From: Sycon ciliatum
Lineage: Eukaryota; Porifera; Calcarea; Leucosolenida; Sycettidae
Reading direction: 5' to 3'
NCBI RefSeq assembly: GCF_964019385.1
Contig: NC_088651.1
Span: 3,997,237 to 4,061,236 of the forward strand
Length of the DNA: 64,000 bases
Made by a program: the position numbers and the translations under genes. Shown piece after piece: positions 61,124 through 64,000 of this stretch. Each line of letters starts with the position of its first letter. Within the stretch, counting starts at the first letter, position 1. The notes beneath the pieces were generated by a model. That model saw nothing but the letters and a program-made list of their open reading frames with translations. It searched no databases and was not told the origin of the DNA.

Positions 61124-63004
61124 GTAAGTAGGACATGGAGTGACGTTTCTTATGTGACGTTGTATGTGCAGACTGTGACTGTACAACCTTGCCACCTTTC
61201 CAAAGCTGCTTAAGCCTTAAGCAGGACACCTATAGAAAATGCATACAAAGGCAATTGTCTCCCATGTAAATGTACACACATGTTTCGGTCCAAAGCAGGA
61301 CTGTCCTGTTGATAGTAAGACGGTTGGACAGCATGTACGTAGCTGTGCTAATAACCTATCCACCTCAAAGCTTACTGTATACCGATCAAGAAGGCTCCCC
61401 GCTCCCTTGACAAGCATCCATGGCTCTGTGTATTTACCTGTACTAGTATTTGGCCTAACTGGGGCTGCCGACTTTTGCAATCTCCATTTTTGGCCAAGCA
61501 GTTCCCAAGAGCCAAGTTTAAAGTAGAGTCTAAAGGCTTTTAAAAAGATATAGAAGTTATCTGTAGTTGAGAAAAAAGCACCAAGGACCTACAAGTTACG
61601 CATAATGTCCACTAACACCACCAGTTACTAAACAATCAGCTCATGCGATAACATTGCACGACACTGACCGACGGCACTGACGTTCTACAACTAACTTGCT
61701 AACCATCCGAGTCCATATCTGTAGTTGATCCCCGCTTTTCTATTGCCTCAAATACTTGTAGTCTATGGCCAAATATTTCACCAGAGCTCTGCTATTTGAG
61801 GACACCATCCAATCATCTGTACACCACCTGCAAGCCACCGAAGGGTTAGGCAGTGAGGCTATGGTCTACCGGGTTCTAAAGTCTTCGTGCACCTATTGTG
61901 GGCATGTACATGTACAGTACTGATGGGCGCCGAAGAACGGAGCACAGAAGAACGGCCAGGCTCGAAGATCATCAAGCACAGCATACCAATGAGTACACGG
62001 TGACGCGACTGCCCATGGACTGTGATGCATGAAAATAGGAACGGTCTAGGCTAGGTGGCTGACCCCCCAATTATTTGGTGACGGACACATACTGTACCTG
62101 GTCCCCGCATGTGGCGGGTGTCTGGTGTGTGTGTGTGTGTGTGTGCCCATGGTGTCTGGGAGTGCCTGGTGTGTGTGTGTGTGCTCATGGTGTCGGCGAG
62201 TGCCTGGTGTGTGTGTGTGTGCTCATGGTGTCTGAGAGTGCCTGGTGTGTGTGTGTGTGTGTGCTCATGGTGTCTGAGAGTGCCTGGTGTGTGTGTGCTC
62301 ATGGTCTCTGCGAGTGCCTGTTGTGTGTGTGTGTGTGTGCTCGTGGTGTTTGCGAGTGCTTGGTGTGTGTGTCTGTGTGTGTGCTCATGGTGTCTGAGAG
62401 TGCCTGGTGTGTGTGTGCTCATGGTCTCTGCGAGTGCCTGTTGTGTGTGTGTGTGCTCGTGGTGTTTGCGAGTGCTTGGTGTGTGTGTCTGTGTGTGTGC
62501 TCATGGTGTCTGGAAGTGCCTGCTGTGTATGTGCGTGCTCATGGTGTCTGGAAGTGCCTGGTGGCAGCATGTGACTGGTTTGGGCGTATGTGTGGAGCCG
62601 GCATAATATGATTGATGCGGGCGTTTGCCTACTGTCGGCATGTGATCGGTGTGGATCCATGTGCCTTTTGACAATGGTTGCCTGAAGTTGGCTTGTACCT
62701 GATGGTGGCATGTGATCCGTGTCCGTGTGTGATGTCGGTGGGTGCCTGGTTCTGGTGTGTAACTTGTATGGGTGTGCGAATGGTGTTGGCATGTGATGTC
62801 GGCGTGTGTCTGCTAACGGATTGTGTATCCCCCTGCAGTCAGTTGTCAAAGCCAGACGTCACAATGGAACGGCCGATTCGGAGCGAGAGATCACGAACGA
62901 AGTTCTTCTCCTGCGAAAGATGGAGCACCCAAACATTGTGATGTTCTACGGTGCAATGCAGTACCAAGGTGGAGCAGCTCTGCTGCTTGAACGGCTCCGC
63001 AACT
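60851..63004 (+). CDS. Gene 4: kinase-like paralogue, 3' partial
   Basis: Two coding exons are in the window, 60851-61123 (91 residues) and 62839-63004 (166 nt, same length as in genes 2 and 3). ATG lies two bases inside the exon after ctcagcag. Residues include KGWPGRLEFPN, PLDRALFG and FPAFIPGE, then SVVKARRHNG (beta3 Lys), ITNEVLLL (alphaC Glu) and HPNIVMFYGAMQYQGGAAL. The glycine loop is degenerate (GCGHHSII). It resembles gene 3 most, so I expect a pseudokinase, but HRD and DFG lie beyond the window and are not seen. Confidence 0.8.
61581..61700. repeat. Fold-back MITE family, one arm
   Basis: aaggacctacaagttac and ataatgtccactaacaccac match the left arm of 8308-8516; the other end (gacgttctacaactaa) pairs with 36360-36370. 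Confidence 0.6.
61913..62097. mobile_element. MITE-like element, copy 1 of 2
   Basis: cagtactgatgggcgccgaa and agaacggccaggct at the left; ggaacggtctaggctaggtg and cccccaattatt at the right, then a decayed actgta end. Confidence 0.6.
62126..62570. repeat. GT-rich minisatellite
   Basis: About nine units of variable length, each gctcatggtgtctg.gagtgcctgg followed by a (GT)n tract. Intron of gene 4. Confidence 0.92.
62839..63004 (+). CDS. Gene 4 exon: beta3 lysine and alphaC
   Basis: Acceptor ccctgcag, donor gtgagt. It encodes SVVKARRHNG, ITNEVLLLRKMEHPNIVMFY and LERLRN. A GT-rich minisatellite fills much of the intron before it. Confidence 0.87.
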
Positions 63005-63508
63005 GTGAGTTACCTTTCTATCCTGATACGCTCGTACCTCATTTGGCTTGGTGGTCTGAGATCAGGCACTGGCCATACATGGCAAATGTCACTGATATTA
63101 TCAGTGACTCCGAATCACATACATTTTGGTGGGGAAAGGCCATAGACATGGTATATTTCCACTAAAAAACTATTTCAATCGTTTTAACAGAACAAACGCT
63201 GTATCCATGGTAACTGCATACGCACTGACAACAGCTGGGTTGCGGCCGAGACACATGTCGTGCCGGTGATGAGGTTGTCAAGTTTGTGCGGAATGAAGTT
63301 TAGTTGGGTACAGTGGGAGAGCTAGGGGTGACATGTGCACATTCTGTTTGTTGGGCATACAGTACGAAGAACAGCGGGGTCAGATTCGTTACCTAGACCG
63401 TTCCTATTTTCATTTACTACTGTCTAGTCACCGCTGACTCACCGCGTATATGTTAGTTTGCTCTGCTTGGTCACTTTCTAGCCTGTTCATTCTTAGGTGA
63501 CCAATAGT

Positions 63509-63779
63509 ACAGTTCTGTCGGGCGCCGAAGAACGGACCACCGAAAAACGGCCAGGCTAGAATTTCACCAATTTTTAAGAACGTTCGAGGCTGGATTTTTT
63601 TCAGACAAGAACGGGAACTGTAATGTACGCTATACCGTACACACAGACGTATTACTCTGCGTTAATGTACATGTAAGACTGTACCATCGAATGAGAACGA
63701 AACTGCTGTGCTCGCTGAAAATAAGAACGGGCTAGGCTAGTGACCTGACCCCCAGTTCTTCCACGGCCGACAGTACTGT
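63509..63779. mobile_element. MITE-like element, copy 2 of 2
   Basis: acagttctgtcgggcgccga at the left pairs with the inverted acagtactgtcggccgtgga at the right. The interior shares aacggccaggct and aacgggctaggctag with 61913-62097. Confidence 0.7.
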
Positions 63780-64000
63780 TGAGTAAAGTGCTGTAGTGTC
63801 TCGTACAAAATCCGGCTTTTAATACAAATTTGAATTTCCAGATGGGCTGTCTGCACATAAGCCTGGCTTGTTGTTGACCTGCATAGAAACACACGCTTGG
63901 AATACAAGCCTGATTTGAATAGAAGCCTGGCACGGACATCGGCTTCTACAGGGATAATCCCGGCTACTGTACGCAACAATCTGGGATATGTTGCACATCT

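Noticed and set aside
62075-62611. Cys/Val-rich 178-residue frame and its antisense His/Thr frame
   Set aside because: Produced by the GT-rich minisatellite; no similarity to any family and lies within an intron of gene 4.

Overview
The window is nuclear DNA of an animal, most likely an invertebrate; nothing in it fixes the phylum. The evidence is multi-exon genes with GT-AG introns of 0.2 to about 5 kb, long CA, CT and TGT microsatellites, LINE reverse-transcriptase fragments with TAA-rich 3' ends, sequences resembling tRNA-derived SINEs, and many short TIR elements with TA target duplications. There is no sign of operons or other prokaryotic organisation.

Four related genes lie head to tail on the + strand and make up the real coding content. 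Gene 1 (3-10680, 5' end outside the window) encodes a protein kinase with every catalytic motif present. Gene 2 (leader near 12797, coding 14093-33801, 700 aa) and gene 3 (leader near 36957, coding 41001-56617, 645 aa) are paralogues. Both keep the beta3 lysine and the alphaC glutamate but have lost the glycine loop, carry HNN in place of HRD, and carry GFS or GFG in place of DFG, so they are predicted pseudokinases. Gene 4 (leader near 59481, coding from 60851) runs off the right edge after its first two coding exons. Intron phases agree in all four genes. When the exons are joined the frames stay open and give whole codon numbers (1170, 2103 and 1938 nt for genes 1 to 3).

Genes 2 and 3 share a C-terminal module that gene 1 lacks. 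It is a short helical segment after the kinase fold, then GQAQ and poly-Ala blocks, an acidic coiled-coil-like stretch and a basic Ser/Arg/Lys patch. A short homologous leader exon precedes genes 2, 3 and 4. I infer a local duplication of a kinase gene followed by loss of catalysis in the downstream copies, which may act as scaffolds or allosteric partners; no function is demonstrated.

The introns and intergenic spaces are full of repeats. These include a recurrent fold-back family with tRNA-like B boxes in both arms, a 69-bp unit with an internal palindrome, and four apparently identical 237-bp tandem copies with an inverted diverged copy. There are also a 1001-bp hAT-like element with an 8-bp target duplication, a 1009-bp element with perfect 36-bp TIRs, and a 799-bp element inserted inside another MITE. 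At least six further MITE or fold-back families are present, plus two LINE families. The intergenic regions (10681-12796, 33802-36956, 56618-59480) contain no gene I can support.
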